Assembly (NCBI GenBank): GCA_937876385.1
Contig: CALFHQ010000399.1
Coordinates: 1-9,016, forward strand
From: an uncultured Pseudomonadota bacterium
GTDB taxonomy: Bacteria; Myxococcota_A; UBA9042; CAIXZC01
Reading direction: 5' to 3'
Length of the DNA stretch: 9,016 bases
The position numbers and the translations under genes were made by a program. Of this stretch, positions 1 through 6,112 are shown piece after piece. The notes below the pieces were generated by a model. It saw only the letters and a list, made by a program, of their open reading frames with translations. It was not told the origin of the DNA and ran no database searches. Position 1 is the first letter of the stretch, and each line of letters opens with the position of its first letter.

Positions 1-783
1 TCGCACCGGGTCTCCGAAAGTCCCCGGCACCGTTTCCAGAGTTCGCTGCTCCAGGGAGTACTTCGCCACCACGGCTTCGTGCTTCTTGCCCACCACCACC
101 GTCTCGTAGGGGTCCACAAAGGTGGGCTCGAGGAGGAGACTCAGTTCCAACGTCTTCCCCTCCACCATCTCCACCTCAGTGTCCAATCGTTTGTAATCCG
201 AACTGGTGACGATGATGGTGTATTTTCCCGGGGGAACCTGTCGCAGTTGGAACAGCCCTTTGCCGTCTGTGGCCGTCCTGAATGGAGTGTTCTCCAAGAC
301 AACTTCCGCTCCGATAACCGGGAGCCCTACCCCCTTCTCCTTGATGACCCCTTCAAGCACCTGTCCCGGCTCCTTCTTGACTGCCTTCTTCTCCAGCTTG
401 AAGTTGTAGACGTATTCAATCCGCACCGGAATGGGTTCACCATCCAGGGTGGCTGGTTTGAACTCAAACTGTCTCACAGCGGCCGCTGCTGCCTCGTCAA
501 ATCCCATGCCGACGGGCTGCAGGATTTCAACCGTCGCCACCTTCCCCTCGGCGTCAATCTCAACCTTCATGACGACCCGGGCCGAAATTCCCTTTCCCAG
601 GGCATCGGAGGGATACTCAGCGTCCACAAATTTCGTCAAGACCGGTGGTTCGAGCTTTGGCTCCGGGGCGGATTCGTCCTTCTTTGCTGTGGCGGAATCC
701 GGACCTTCCTGAGCCCACACCGTCCCCGCAGAAAACAGGAAGAACGTCAATAGGAGGGTCGACAGGTTGCCCCTTCCAGTCAT
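1..783 (-). CDS. TonB-dependent receptor with N-terminal TonB-like domain (partial)
   Basis: Only the N-terminal 261 residues are inside the window; the frame is open to base 1, so most of the plug and the whole beta-barrel lie beyond it. Residues 1-24 are a signal peptide ending VWA before Gln25. Residues 48-130 match a TonB C-terminal domain (AEYP near 56, IDAEGKV near 76-82, FDEAAAAAV, FEFKPATLDGEPI) and resemble the C-terminus of the neighbouring TonB. Residues about 141-218 are a carboxypeptidase-regulatory-like beta domain (VLEGVIKEKG, TDGKGLFQLRQVPPGKY). ETVVVGKK at 227-234 looks like a TonB box, and LETVPGTFGDPVR at 249-261 is the typical start of a plug domain. The ATG lies 3 bases after the tonB stop, with GGAG overlapping that stop codon and 6 bases between it and the ATG. 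The protein is probably an outer-membrane receptor for an unknown substrate. The domain order is seen directly; the substrate cannot be told. Confidence 0.88.
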   Translation of the reverse strand, partial: MTGRGNLSTLLLTFFLFSAGTVWAQEGPDSATAKKDESAPEPKLEPPVLTKFVDAEYPSDALGKGISARVVMKVEIDAEGKVATVEILQPVGMGFDEAAAAAVRQFEFKPATLDGEPIPVRIEYVYNFKLEKKAVKKEPGQVLEGVIKEKGVGLPVIGAEVVLENTPFRTATDGKGLFQLRQVPPGKYTIIVTSSDYKRLDTEVEMVEGKTLELSLLLEPTFVDPYETVVVGKKHEAVVAKYSLEQRTLETVPGTFGDPVR

Positions 784-786
784 GGT

Positions 787-1890
787 CTACTCCAAAACAA
801 AGGCGAATTTGTAGGTAAGGGTCTGCTTTACCGGCTTCCCATTCTTGATGGCCGGGGTGAACTGCAACTTCCACGCTGCCTTTTTGGCAGCTTCGTCCAG
901 TTTCGGATGCAGACCTCGGGTCAACTCAACGGAGACCACCTTCCCCGATTCGTCGATGATGAGTTCAAGATACACACGTCCCTGAATGCCCAGAGGGATC
1001 ACTTCCTGGGGATACTCCGCCTTCACCGGCTTCGACACGCGGGCTTCACGATCGATGGTGTGAGTCGCTTCTGTTTTGGGTTTGGGCTTCTTTGCGACCT
1101 CGGGAGCCTTCTCGTTCCCGGTCCCCTTGGGGTCCTTGCCGGTCCCATTCGGGTCACTTCCAGTGCCATCTTTGGAACCGTCTTTGGTGCCCACTCCCGT
1201 CTCCCCTTCGGGATCTCCGTCGGGATCACCGTCGGGGTCCCCGGCCCTGGGGTCATCCGCATACACGGCGTCCGGGTCATCGTATTCTTCGTCGTAGACG
1301 TTCATTCCGTCCCCGGGCACGACATTCACGCCATCCTTGCCCCCAACGCCCCCCGACATCGTGAAATCGGTATCAATAGCCGCCCCTTTCTTCAGCTTCT
1401 CTCCGGCCTCGGGCTTCTTCAACTCCTGCTTCTTTTCCGCCGGAGGTTTTGGGAAACGCTTCTTGACCTTCTTCCCTTTCTTCTTCTTCTTTTTTGGCTT
1501 GGGCTTGGGCTTGGGCTTCGGTTCCGGTTTCGTCTCCACCTTGGGAGGCTCCGGTTTCGGCTCTACCTTCTTTGGTTCCGGCTTTGGCTCAACCTTCTTT
1601 GGTTCCGGCTTCGGCTTCGGCTCCGGTTTCGGTTTCGGTTCTACCTTCTTTGGTTCCGGTTTGGTCTCCAGTTCCGGCTTGGGCTCCGATTTCTTTTCCG
1701 ATTTGGGTTTCGACTTCGGCTCCACCTTCTTCGGCTCCGGTTTGGTCTCCTCCGGCTTCTTCACCATTCTGAGCTTGACCTTCTTGGTCTCCGGCTTCTT
1801 CTTCGCCTCCAAATTGGAGAGAATCCCTGTGCCCAACACGTGCAGGAGCAGAGAGACCCCCAATGCAATGAGGAAGAACCGGTCTTTCAC
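787..1890 (-). CDS. tonB: TonB energy transducer with long charged linker
   Basis: TonB transmits the proton-motive force from ExbB/ExbD to outer-membrane receptors. This 367-residue protein has a short cytoplasmic start and one membrane anchor at about 5-26. The anchor contains Ser13-x3-His17, the SxxxH signature of TonB transmembrane helices. Residues about 33-165 are a Pro-rich, strongly basic linker built from PEPKKVEPKPKP-like units. Residues about 192-260 are instead acidic and Gly/Asp-rich (DPDGDPDGDPEG). The TonB C-terminal domain occupies about 286-367 (KAEYPQEVIPLGIQGRV, LDEAAKKAAWKLQFTPAIKNGKPV). The protein is longer than E. coli TonB (239 aa), mainly because of the linker. Translation starts at GTG, overlapping the exbD TGA by four bases (GTGA), with GAGGGG five bases upstream (plus-strand 1896-1901), so it is coupled to exbD. 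It is the third gene of the exbB-exbD-tonB-receptor operon. Confidence 0.93.
   Translation of the reverse strand: MKDRFFLIALGVSLLLHVLGTGILSNLEAKKKPETKKVKLRMVKKPEETKPEPKKVEPKSKPKSEKKSEPKPELETKPEPKKVEPKPKPEPKPKPEPKKVEPKPEPKKVEPKPEPPKVETKPEPKPKPKPKPKKKKKKGKKVKKRFPKPPAEKKQELKKPEAGEKLKKGAAIDTDFTMSGGVGGKDGVNVVPGDGMNVYDEEYDDPDAVYADDPRAGDPDGDPDGDPEGETGVGTKDGSKDGTGSDPNGTGKDPKGTGNEKAPEVAKKPKPKTEATHTIDREARVSKPVKAEYPQEVIPLGIQGRVYLELIIDESGKVVSVELTRGLHPKLDEAAKKAAWKLQFTPAIKNGKPVKQTLTYKFAFVLE
1490..1765 (-). repeat. Tandem degenerate Pro-Lys-Glu coding repeats inside tonB
   Basis: The plus-strand text is a string of imperfect repeats made of GGCTTNGGNTCCGGTTT-like units. Three near-identical copies of ACCTTCTTTGGTTCCGG begin at 1565, 1592 and 1643. 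They encode the PEPKKVEP units of the TonB linker. Such low-complexity coding tracts can change length by slippage or unequal recombination, which for TonB would alter its reach across the periplasm. The repeats are visible; length variation is inferred. Long open frames on the plus strand here are mirrors of this biased composition. Confidence 0.8.
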
Positions 1891-2309
1891 TGCATCCCCT
1901 CGTTCTTCTCCACTGCCGCTGCGAAATTCTGCACTCCGTTCTTCATGGCCAGGTTGATGAGGGTCATCACTCTTCCGTACTGCACCCTCGTATCTCCCGT
2001 AATCACCGCTTCCACCGTGGGATCAGCAGAGACATTCCTTTTAATGTAAGCGACCACTTCTTCTTCTGAGGCAGCATTCCCCTCCACCAGGTATTTTCCT
2101 TCCTGATCCACCCCGATGACCATGGGGGACTTCGACATCTCCCCGGCGCTTGACGCCTTGGGGAGGCGCATATCCACACTGCCTCGAGTGATGTAGGTAG
2201 CCGTCACCATGAAGATAATCAGAAGAACCAGGACGACGTCCACAAAGGGGGTCACGTTGATCTCAGTGATCATGCGCTTGCCCCCTTTTCCTCCGAGAGT
2301 CTTGGACAT
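1887..2309 (-). CDS. exbD: ExbD/TolR-family proton channel subunit
   Basis: ExbD is the inner-membrane partner of ExbB in the motor that energises TonB. The chosen start gives 140 residues, the usual ExbD size. Residues about 23-40 form the single membrane helix, in the motif INVTPFVDVVLVLLIIFMV. Asp24 corresponds to the essential proton-carrying Asp25 of E. coli ExbD. The rest is a periplasmic domain with the family-typical ending VITGDTRVQYGRVMTLINLAMKNGV. An in-frame ATG at 2339 would add ten residues, but the internal ATG is preferred: GGAGG sits five bases before it and it overlaps the exbB stop as TAATG. The 3' end overlaps the tonB GTG by four bases. A TolR assignment is possible in principle, but the adjacent tonB and receptor favour ExbD. 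Confidence 0.93.
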   Translation of the reverse strand: MSKTLGGKGGKRMITEINVTPFVDVVLVLLIIFMVTATYITRGSVDMRLPKASSAGEMSKSPMVIGVDQEGKYLVEGNAASEEEVVAYIKRNVSADPTVEAVITGDTRVQYGRVMTLINLAMKNGVQNFAAAVEKNEGMQ

Positions 2310-2920
2310 TACTGCCTCCGCAACTTGAGCCGAGTCCATGCGACGAGGGTGAAGCGCTCGATGAGGGTGTCAACGATTCCACTGAAGAAGTTGTAGGCGA
2401 TGACTGCGGGGATGGCCACGGCCAACCCGGCAGCGGTGGCGACGAGCGCCTCTGAGATGCCTCCCATGACCGCGCTCGCACCCCCTTCCAGGTTCTCACC
2501 CAACTGGAAGAACGCCTGGATGACTCCAATGACGGTGCCGAACAGGCCAATGAAGGGGGCGTTGTTTCCCAGGGTTCCCAGGAAGGGGAGGAAGCGCTCC
2601 AGGCGCCTGCGATATCGGCTGATGATGTTGTCCATCTGTGCGCCGACGAGATCGGTGTCGTGACCGTTGGAGGTTTGCTCTGCGAGTTCATCGACCATCT
2701 TCAGCAAGACCCCTTCGGTGCACTCTTCGCACCCTTCCGGGAAACCGTCGTCTCCCTTCAACGAGAAGTCTTCCAAGGCATCCAGGCGCCTACGGATCTT
2801 GAAGTAGAGGACGATTCGGTCGATCATCATGGCCACGGAAATGACCGACAGGGTGACCAGCAGATAGAGCACCCATTCGGCTCCCAGGAGGGCCCCTTTC
2901 ACGAGATATTCAGTAAGCAT
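2309..2920 (-). CDS. exbB: ExbB/TolQ/MotA-family proton channel subunit
   Basis: ExbB forms the pentameric inner-membrane scaffold of the TonB motor. The 203-residue protein has a first membrane helix at about 14-37, a cytoplasmic loop (about 41-110), then two helices in the family core. APFIGLFGTVIGVIQAF (121-137) and ISEALVATAAGLAVAIPAVIAYNFF (155-179) match the ExbB/TolQ signatures. Thr129 and Thr162 sit 33 residues apart, like the pore threonines Thr148 and Thr181 of E. coli ExbB. The loop has an unusual short acidic, Cys-containing stretch (EGCEECTEG, 62-70). The ATG has GGAG eight bases upstream. This is the first gene of the operon, and its stop codon overlaps the exbD ATG by one base. 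TolQ is the alternative name, but the tonB next to it argues for ExbB. Confidence 0.94.
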   Translation of the reverse strand: MLTEYLVKGALLGAEWVLYLLVTLSVISVAMMIDRIVLYFKIRRRLDALEDFSLKGDDGFPEGCEECTEGVLLKMVDELAEQTSNGHDTDLVGAQMDNIISRYRRRLERFLPFLGTLGNNAPFIGLFGTVIGVIQAFFQLGENLEGGASAVMGGISEALVATAAGLAVAIPAVIAYNFFSGIVDTLIERFTLVAWTRLKLRRQ

Positions 2921-2954
2921 GGACGATACTCCGTGTTTCTGTTTCAGGAGCTAC

Positions 2955-2982
2955 AATCTATCATCTAACCAGCCGCGGGCAA
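2955..2982 (-). promoter_or_regulatory. Candidate sigma70-type promoter of the exbB operon
   Basis: On the minus strand, TTGCCC (plus 2977-2982) and TAGATT (plus 2955-2960) are separated by 16 bases. TGA directly before the -10 hexamer gives an extended -10 element. Each hexamer matches the consensus at 4 of 6 positions. Transcription would begin near 2948, leaving a leader of about 28 bases before the exbB ATG. I looked for a Fur-box-like palindrome that would indicate iron control and did not see one. Confidence 0.45.
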
Positions 2983-3043
2983 GGGATGTTTACAATTTTC
3001 TGAGCGAACTGATACGAATCGATACAGGTGCATCGGGCGCACA

Positions 3044-3064
3044 GGTCCTCGGGACCCCGGGGTC
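3044..3064. other. Two overlapping GC-rich palindromes in the divergent intergenic region
   Basis: GGTCC-TCG-GGACC (3044-3056) and the perfect 12-base palindrome GACCCCGGGGTC (3053-3064) share four bases, so only one could form as a hairpin at a time. On the plus strand a T-rich stretch (GTTCTCTTTT, 3065-3074) follows. The element sits 13 bases upstream of the tRNA -35 and well upstream of the exbB promoter. It could be an operator for either side or a weak transcription block. No function is shown by the sequence alone. Confidence 0.4.
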
Positions 3065-3077
3065 GTTCTCTTTTCGC

Positions 3078-3106
3078 TAGACAAGTCGGCGACAATTCGA
3101 TATACG
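3078..3106 (+). promoter_or_regulatory. Candidate promoter of the tRNA-Ser gene
   Basis: TAGACA (3078-3083, 5 of 6 matches to TTGACA) and TATACG (3101-3106, 4 of 6 to TATAAT) are separated by 17 bases. Initiation would fall near 3113, about 14 bases before the tRNA 5' end, a typical short tRNA leader. The spacer contains the small inverted repeat GTCG-G-CGAC. The same transcript may also serve the lipoprotein gene downstream. Confidence 0.6.
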
Positions 3107-3126
3107 CTGTGTCCGATTGAGAGTAT

Positions 3127-3212
3127 GGAGAAATGGCCGAGTGGTCGAAGGCGCTTGATTCGAAATCAAGTGATCCCGACGGGATCCGGGGGTTCGAATC
3201 CCTCTTTCTCCG
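3127..3212 (+). tRNA. tRNA-Ser (anticodon CGA)
   Basis: All arms fold by eye. The acceptor GGAGAAA (3127-3133) pairs with TTTCTCC (3205-3211), with discriminator G at 3212. The D stem is GCC/GGC (3136-3138 with 3150-3152). The anticodon stem is CTTGA/TCAAG (3154-3158 with 3166-3170) around loop TTCGAAA, giving anticodon CGA at 3161-3163, which reads UCG. The long variable arm GATCCC-GAC-GGGATC is typical of class II serine tRNAs. The T stem is GGGGG/CCCTC (one G-T pair) around TTCGAAT. No CCA follows the discriminator directly, so the tail must be added by nucleotidyltransferase. No terminator is visible between the tRNA and the lipoprotein gene starting 31 bases later. Confidence 0.96.
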
Positions 3213-3243
3213 CCCATCAAGAAATTGCCTCGAGGATCCTGCC

Positions 3244-4581
3244 ATGCATTGTCGCATTTCAACGGTTTGGTTTGTCTTGCTCGTCGGGCTTCTCGTCGCC
3301 TCTTGCTCCAATACCGGCTCGGTGGCGGTGGAAGATGCGAAAGCCGACCTCGACGATGTGTCCGACTGGACTGAGATCACCCCAGAAGACATCATCACTC
3401 CAGACAGCAAGGACTTGTCCATTCCCGAGACGCTGGATAGTGGTCCTCAGTGGCCGGAGACCATGCAATGCTTGGTAGATGACGACTGTCTCTTCCTCAC
3501 CGACGTAACGAGCTGCCTCCTTGGCCGTTGCAGCAGCGAGCTGCTTTGTACTCAGGTAGCGGCCCAGGACGGCGCCTTTTGCAACGGGGGATGCATCCTG
3601 GCCGGTTCGTGCAGCGAGGGGGAGTGTCAGTCCGAGACGGAAATCGACTGCGACGACCTGGACCCCTGCACCGAGGACACCTGCGAGTCTGGAGAGTGTG
3701 CCCATTCCCCGCTGTCTGAGATTCTCTGCGATGACGACGACGCCTGCACCGAAGCGGACACATGTGTCGAAGGGGTTTGCGTTGGAGAAGGCATTGCCTG
3801 TGACGATGGGAATCCCTGCACCAGCGACTCCTGTGACCCACTGGCTGGATGCGTAGCCCTTGAAGCCGATGGAGAGTGCGACGACGGAGACCCTTGCACG
3901 GTAGACGACACTTGCCTGGATGGTGTTTGCACGGGGACCCCCGGAGGGTGCCAACTCGACTCCTGGGCCTGCCACATCCGATGTGTGGATCTGGCGGCTC
4001 CGGGATTTTGTGACCTCGGTGCCGGGCTGGATTGCGAAACCGCCACGTCGGTGGTCCAGCAACTCCTTCTCTCCGGTTGCGACGCCGGCGTAGACCCTCT
4101 CATCTCCATGCTTCTGGTTTTTGATCCTTACTCCCCCTATGGCGACGACCAGTCCATTTCTGGTGGGCAGGCGGCCTGTGATGAATCGGGCACGGAGTGC
4201 TCTATTGCAGGCACCGCAGTGACCCTCAACGGAGCCTGGGATGCCGTGGCCTGCGAAGAAGGGTCGGCGTGCTTTGCGGCCTCTGCCCCTTCCTTGGATC
4301 TTGTGCTGTTCGGGTGGGCGGTTCCTGTGTACGACGTATCCATCGCCGGATCGGTGACAGCTCCCTCGGCTCCCGAAGGTGTTGCCGGCGGCACCGCCAC
4401 AGGGTTTCTCCGGGAGAACACAGCGCTAGCACTCCACGTTCAACTCCCCACAATGTCTCAATCCGTACCCCTCTCGGAAATATTGGACCCCACATCGAAG
4501 TTGGAACAGAACGGAAGCGTCGGCTGGGTCGTAAGCATGGCGTTCGATTGTGCCAGGGTCGAATGGAACCCCTCGAATTGA
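3244..4581 (+). CDS. Cys-rich repeat lipoprotein, function unknown
   Basis: This is a 445-residue predicted lipoprotein. A hydrophobic segment (8-19) leads to a lipobox VASC with the lipidated Cys at 21; Ser at +2 fits outer-membrane sorting. Residues 24-75 are an acidic, Pro/Ser/Thr-containing linker. Residues about 76-235 are Cys-rich, with four clear repeats of about 25 residues at 136-152, 162-179, 186-203 and 212-229. They follow the pattern C-DDxxP/A-C-T-x(3-4)-C-x(4-5)-C, as in CDDGNPCTSDSCDPLAGC. Repeats like these are common in Myxococcota surface proteins and probably form disulfide-locked units. The remaining 210 residues are a separate, unrecognised beta-rich domain with its own cysteines (243, 247, 256, 264, 279, 312, 319, 337, 343, 436). 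The ATG is chosen because GAGG lies eight bases upstream and the signal peptide begins there. The open frame extends back to 3133, but that part translates the tRNA gene. Confidence 0.85.
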   Translation: MHCRISTVWFVLLVGLLVASCSNTGSVAVEDAKADLDDVSDWTEITPEDIITPDSKDLSIPETLDSGPQWPETMQCLVDDDCLFLTDVTSCLLGRCSSELLCTQVAAQDGAFCNGGCILAGSCSEGECQSETEIDCDDLDPCTEDTCESGECAHSPLSEILCDDDDACTEADTCVEGVCVGEGIACDDGNPCTSDSCDPLAGCVALEADGECDDGDPCTVDDTCLDGVCTGTPGGCQLDSWACHIRCVDLAAPGFCDLGAGLDCETATSVVQQLLLSGCDAGVDPLISMLLVFDPYSPYGDDQSISGGQAACDESGTECSIAGTAVTLNGAWDAVACEEGSACFAASAPSLDLVLFGWAVPVYDVSIAGSVTAPSAPEGVAGGTATGFLRENTALALHVQLPTMSQSVPLSEILDPTSKLEQNGSVGWVVSMAFDCARVEWNPSN

Positions 4582-4682
4582 AGTGAGCAGTTGCCGTCAG
4601 GACGCTCTTCACGACTCTGCGATGTTGCCGGATGCCCTGGTCTGTGCCACAATGGCTTCAACGAATTCCTTGGAGGAAGAGC
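4582..4682 (+). promoter_or_regulatory. Intergenic region with candidate extended -10 promoter
   Basis: TTGCCG (4625-4630) and CACAAT (4648-4653) are 17 bases apart. TGC directly before the -10 gives an extended -10 element. Both hexamers match consensus at 4 of 6. Initiation near 4660 would leave a leader of just over 20 bases before the ATG at 4683, which has GGAGGA at 4672-4677. No convincing rho-independent terminator for the preceding lipoprotein gene is visible: the only imperfect stem (GTGAGC with GCTCTTCAC) lacks a T tract. Confidence 0.45.
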
Positions 4683-5516
4683 ATGCAAGACGAAACCCCG
4701 AACGGCAATGATCTGATTCTTGAAGACACCTTGAACAACGCACCGACGGAAGAGTTTTCTTCTTCGGCAGTTCCCCCCAGGAAGGGGCCGGGATACCCCC
4801 TCTTCGTGGGACTCCTGATTCTCGTCGTCTTTCTGGGAGCTGGACTGGGATTTGTGTACAACACGTTCTCCAGTCGAGTTTCCGACATGGAGAAGACGCT
4901 TCAGGCCATGGAGGAGAAAGCCGCCACGCAGTTGAACCAGGCTGTGGTAGCGGTGAACGAGCAGCTAACGGCGCTGGAGGCAGAAGACCAGGCGTTGCGA
5001 ACGGCCGAGCTTCCCAAACGAGACCGTGAGCTCAAGGCCCTTCGGGAAGAGGTTCTGGAGTTGAAGACGAACCTCACCAAAGAGTTGGCAGACCTGGACA
5101 CCCTCACGAAGGACCGCCTCAAGACCCTCGAGGCAAGGCTCATCGAATTGGACGACAAGCTGGCCAAAGCCAGCGTGGAGTGGACCACGAAGCAAGACGA
5201 GTTCACGACCACGGTGGCGGGCATTAAGAAGGACTCCGATTACATTATTGAGGAGCTGGGCAAGAAGGCCGAGAAAGCCTACATGAAGTTCATGGAACGC
5301 AAGCTACGAAAGAAGATTACGGCCGTCTCAGAAGACGTCAAGACGGTCAAAGGGGACTTGGAGACTCGCATCGCTCAAACCGAGCGCAAGGTGGATGAAG
5401 TCGCCGAGGGGCTGACTCAGAAGGTCGAGTCCACGGTGAAGCGCCAGGTCAAGGAGCACAACACCATCGGCTTTGAGCCTTCGGTTCAAGACAAGAACGA
5501 AGAGGAGAACGAGTGA
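4683..5516 (+). CDS. Membrane-anchored periplasmic coiled-coil protein, function unknown
   Basis: This is a 277-residue protein I do not recognise. Residues 1-36 are an acidic cytoplasmic tail, then one hydrophobic helix spans about 38-59. Almost all of 64-260 is charged, heptad-like and helical (VSDMEKTLQAMEEKAATQLNQ, KELADLDTLTKDRLKTLEARL, QTERKVDEVAEGLTQKVESTVK), indicating a long parallel or antiparallel coiled coil. The C-terminus is acidic (KNEEENE). With few positive charges before the helix and PPRK just in front of it, the coiled coil is most likely periplasmic. The ATG at 4683 is preferred over the upstream frame start at 4632 because GGAGGA lies five bases before it. The stop overlaps the next gene's ATG as TGATG, so the two are likely translated together. 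A structural or scaffold role is plausible, but nothing in the sequence proves it. Confidence 0.8.
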   Translation: MQDETPNGNDLILEDTLNNAPTEEFSSSAVPPRKGPGYPLFVGLLILVVFLGAGLGFVYNTFSSRVSDMEKTLQAMEEKAATQLNQAVVAVNEQLTALEAEDQALRTAELPKRDRELKALREEVLELKTNLTKELADLDTLTKDRLKTLEARLIELDDKLAKASVEWTTKQDEFTTTVAGIKKDSDYIIEELGKKAEKAYMKFMERKLRKKITAVSEDVKTVKGDLETRIAQTERKVDEVAEGLTQKVESTVKRQVKEHNTIGFEPSVQDKNEEENE

Positions 5517-5983
5517 TGAAAGCAACCCACATTTTTGTGCTCACAGCATTATGCACCGTGGCACTCATGGGTTGCCGAACCACGCGATCCGATGCGGAGC
5601 TGGGTGTCGGGGACAACGCTCCCCAGGACGTCGATCTCTGGGTGGATCTGCAGTGTCCGAAGGGCCAGAATCAGTTCGGCGAATACGGCGTTTTGATGAT
5701 GCCCGAGGAGAAGGTGCAGTGGACCCTCGCGGTCCTCGACGGCACGTGCCGAATTTACGGGGCCATTGTTCCCAAGGATCAGCAGACCGTCGACAAGTGT
5801 GACATCCGACTGCGGTCCAAAGAGCCCATCGTCAAGAGCGGCCGATGCAGATGCGCCGCCGGCCGGTGGGACCTCGAAGAGGGGCGCCCCACGAGCAAAG
5901 AATGCTGCCAGAGATACCCCGACCGAGTCTACTGCAAGGAGCCTGTCGACAGCCCCGAGGCCCCCGACGCCACGGACGAATAG
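5516..5983 (+). CDS. Small Cys-rich lipoprotein, function unknown
   Basis: This is a 155-residue predicted lipoprotein. A signal segment (4-19) ends in LMGC with the lipidated Cys at 20; Met at -2 is less usual but acceptable. The mature part has eight further cysteines (QC, TC, KC, RCRC, CC, YC), an even number consistent with four disulfides. It also has a short beta-like core (GVLMMPEEKVQWTLAVLDGTCRIYGAIVPKD) and an acidic Pro-rich tail (DSPEAPDATDE). I know no family that fits. The ATG overlaps the TGA of the coiled-coil gene by one base. A GTG at 5513, three bases earlier, is also possible because GAGGAG at 5502-5507 could serve either. Its pairing with the coiled-coil membrane protein suggests that the two act together at the envelope. 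Confidence 0.78.
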   Translation: MKATHIFVLTALCTVALMGCRTTRSDAELGVGDNAPQDVDLWVDLQCPKGQNQFGEYGVLMMPEEKVQWTLAVLDGTCRIYGAIVPKDQQTVDKCDIRLRSKEPIVKSGRCRCAAGRWDLEEGRPTSKECCQRYPDRVYCKEPVDSPEAPDATDE

Positions 5984-6112
5984 CCCCCTTTCTGGAAGCT
6001 TCTCGGAACTCACCATTGACTTGTGGCACCTCGAGTGCTAGCGTCGCTCCTCGCGTGTAGTGCTGTGCGAACTGGCACCGTTTCGATGCGAGATGCACAG
6101 CAGGAGGATGCA
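5984..6112 (+). promoter_or_regulatory. Intergenic region with candidate extended -10 promoter
   Basis: TTGACT (6016-6021, 5 of 6) and TAGCGT (6039-6044, 3 of 6) are 17 bases apart, with TGC immediately before the -10. Initiation near 6051 would give a leader of about 60 bases before the ATG at 6113. The only inverted repeat seen is the short GAAGCTTC near 5996, with no T tract, so I do not call a terminator for the lipoprotein upstream. Confidence 0.45.

Noticed and set aside
907..2049. Long plus-strand open frame opposite tonB and exbD (380 codons, Leu/Arg/Phe-rich)
   Set aside because: It mirrors the Lys/Pro/Glu repeats of tonB. It has no family resemblance and lies across well-supported minus-strand genes.
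2309..2339. Upstream ATG at 2339 as exbD start
   Set aside because: It would overlap exbB by 31 bases, whereas the ATG at 2309 has GGAGG at the right distance and gives the usual ExbD length.
2921..3126. Fur box or other iron-control site for the exbB-exbD-tonB operon
   Set aside because: No GATAATGATAATC-like palindrome is visible near the promoter candidate, so iron regulation is not claimed.
3127..3212. tRNA gene as an integration site for a mobile element
   Set aside because: There is no integrase, direct repeat of the tRNA 3' end or foreign-looking gene nearby within the window.
3133..3243. In-frame N-terminal extension of the lipoprotein beginning MAEWSKALDSKSS
   Set aside because: It is the translated tRNA-Ser gene, a familiar artefact. 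The signal peptide and Shine-Dalgarno place the real start at 3244.
4632..4682. Upstream start adding 17 residues to the coiled-coil protein
   Set aside because: It lies inside the proposed promoter region, and the ATG at 4683 has a strong GGAGGA five bases upstream.
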